Source of the DNA: Prevotellaceae bacterium
Lineage (GTDB): Bacteria; Bacteroidota; Bacteroidia; Bacteroidales; Bacteroidaceae
Assembly (NCBI GenBank): GCA_030523505.1
Contig: JAUNIK010000111.1
Span: forward strand, 1-8,216
DNA length: 8,216 nucleotides
Direction of reading: 5' to 3'
Shown here: positions 7,585-8,216 of the stretch, in pieces
Layout of the letters: each line of letters begins with the position of its first letter
How positions within the stretch are numbered: the stretch's first letter is position 1
Made by a program: the position numbers and the translations under genes
The notes under the pieces: model-generated
Told to the model about the DNA's origin: nothing
The model's input: the letters and a program-made list of their open reading frames with translations, nothing else
Databases searched by the model: none

Positions 7585-7610
7585 TATTTCTTTTAAATGG
7601 TTTTCATTCT

Positions 7611-8216
7611 TCACTCTTCATTTAACAAAGCTCCTGTGAATATCCTTCCACTGTTTATCCCCTGCTTTCTTGCCGAGAAATAGTCTTGGTTATCAGCCAC
7701 GGTGCAGATATTGCTCACTTCAATATTCTCTGGCTTCACTCCCATTCTCTCCAACTGCTGGCGGTTGCACTCCTTTAGGTCGATATGCCATTTAGTCTGC
7801 CATTTGGATATGGAGTCCATGTCAAATCCAGCCTCGGCAAACTCTTGATACACCTCCTGACCAACCTCGAAGTTGTCGAGCGATATTCCCGGTCCAATCA
7901 CGCAATGCAGACCTTCGGGCTTTGAGTGATAGGTGATAGCCATCGCTTGGATTGCCTTCTCAACAATCCTTGCAACCGTGCCTCGCCATCCGGCATGCAC
8001 CGTTGCCACGGCATGGTGCTCGGGGTCATATATTATAATAGGTATGCAGTCGGCAGTTGAGACTCCGATACATATACCGCTCACGTCGGTCATCACGGCA
8101 TCCACACCTTCGAGTATCATCCTGCGGATATTCTCGGGCAGACGCACAAAGTCCTCCGCTATCTGCCTCACTGTCGTGCCGTGCGTCTGATGTGGCATCA
8201 CGAGATGAGCCTCATC
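7611..8216 (-). CDS. pgeF: Laccase-domain protein YfiH/PgeF (partial, N-terminus outside the window)
   Basis: The last 201 residues of a protein that is usually about 240-270 residues long; the reading frame stays open to the window edge, so roughly 50-70 N-terminal residues are missing. The visible part holds the three metal/catalytic ligands of the family: the histidine of HQTHG (H12 of the fragment), the cysteine of TADC (C57) and the histidine of VHAGWRGT (H74). CVIGPGIS and the C-terminal DYFSARK.G..SGR are further family signatures. Homologues are cytoplasmic; E. coli YfiH is reported to remove wrongly incorporated residues from peptidoglycan precursors (peptidoglycan editing factor), and other members show purine-nucleoside phosphorylase or deaminase activity. 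Which activity applies here cannot be told from sequence. It is followed after 26 bases by the M23 peptidase gene. The two ATG/GTG codons at the 5' end of the fragment are internal, not the start. Confidence 0.93.
   Translation of the reverse strand, partial: DEAHLVMPHQTHGTTVRQIAEDFVRLPENIRRMILEGVDAVMTDVSGICIGVSTADCIPIIIYDPEHHAVATVHAGWRGTVARIVEKAIQAMAITYHSKPEGLHCVIGPGISLDNFEVGQEVYQEFAEAGFDMDSISKWQTKWHIDLKECNRQQLERMGVKPENIEVSNICTVADNQDYFSARKQGINSGRIFTGALLNEE

Noticed and set aside
7585..7614. A GTG start for the M23 peptidase overlapping the upstream stop codon by four bases
   Set aside because: The added ten residues are polar and charged and spoil the signal peptide; the ATG at 7584 is preceded by an A-rich stretch typical of this lineage. 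Translational coupling remains possible.

Overview
The window looks like chromosomal DNA from a member of the Bacteroidales, most likely a Prevotella/Segatella- or Bacteroides-type gut or oral bacterium. The evidence is a large TonB-dependent receptor with an N-terminal carboxypeptidase-D regulatory-like domain, lipoproteins with a Bacteroidetes-type surface-export signal (Cys followed by SDDD), BACON domains, a Bacteroides-style -7 element (TAATTTTG), and A-rich regions before the start codons instead of strong Shine-Dalgarno sites. The genus is inferred from style only.

All five genes lie on the minus strand, so the window is read from right to left. At the right edge is the 3' part of a laccase-domain (YfiH/PgeF) gene, cut by the window end. 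It is followed after 26 bases by a secreted M23 (LytM) peptidase with two LytM-type domains, of which only the second keeps its zinc ligands. Both genes belong to cell-wall biology and are probably co-transcribed.

A 163-base intergenic region (6378-6540) carries a good Bacteroidetes -7 promoter element and a structured leader. It starts a second unit of three genes: a 1087-residue Oar-like TonB-dependent receptor, then after 18 bases a 508-residue lipoprotein with a BACON-OB-BACON-OB-OB layout, then after 78 bases a 475-residue lipoprotein with a jelly-roll domain and a DNA/RNA non-specific endonuclease domain. A strong intrinsic terminator lies between the second and third genes, only 22 bases before the nuclease start codon, so nuclease expression is probably set by read-through.

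The most interesting reading is that the three genes form an outer-membrane nucleic-acid scavenging locus. A surface nuclease would cut DNA or RNA, an OB-fold lipoprotein would bind nucleic acid in the position where SusD sits in a polysaccharide utilisation locus, and the TonB-dependent receptor would import the products. The domain assignments are well supported; the joint function is inference. No tRNA, rRNA, CRISPR array or insertion sequence was seen, and no stretch longer than 300 bases lacks a gene.
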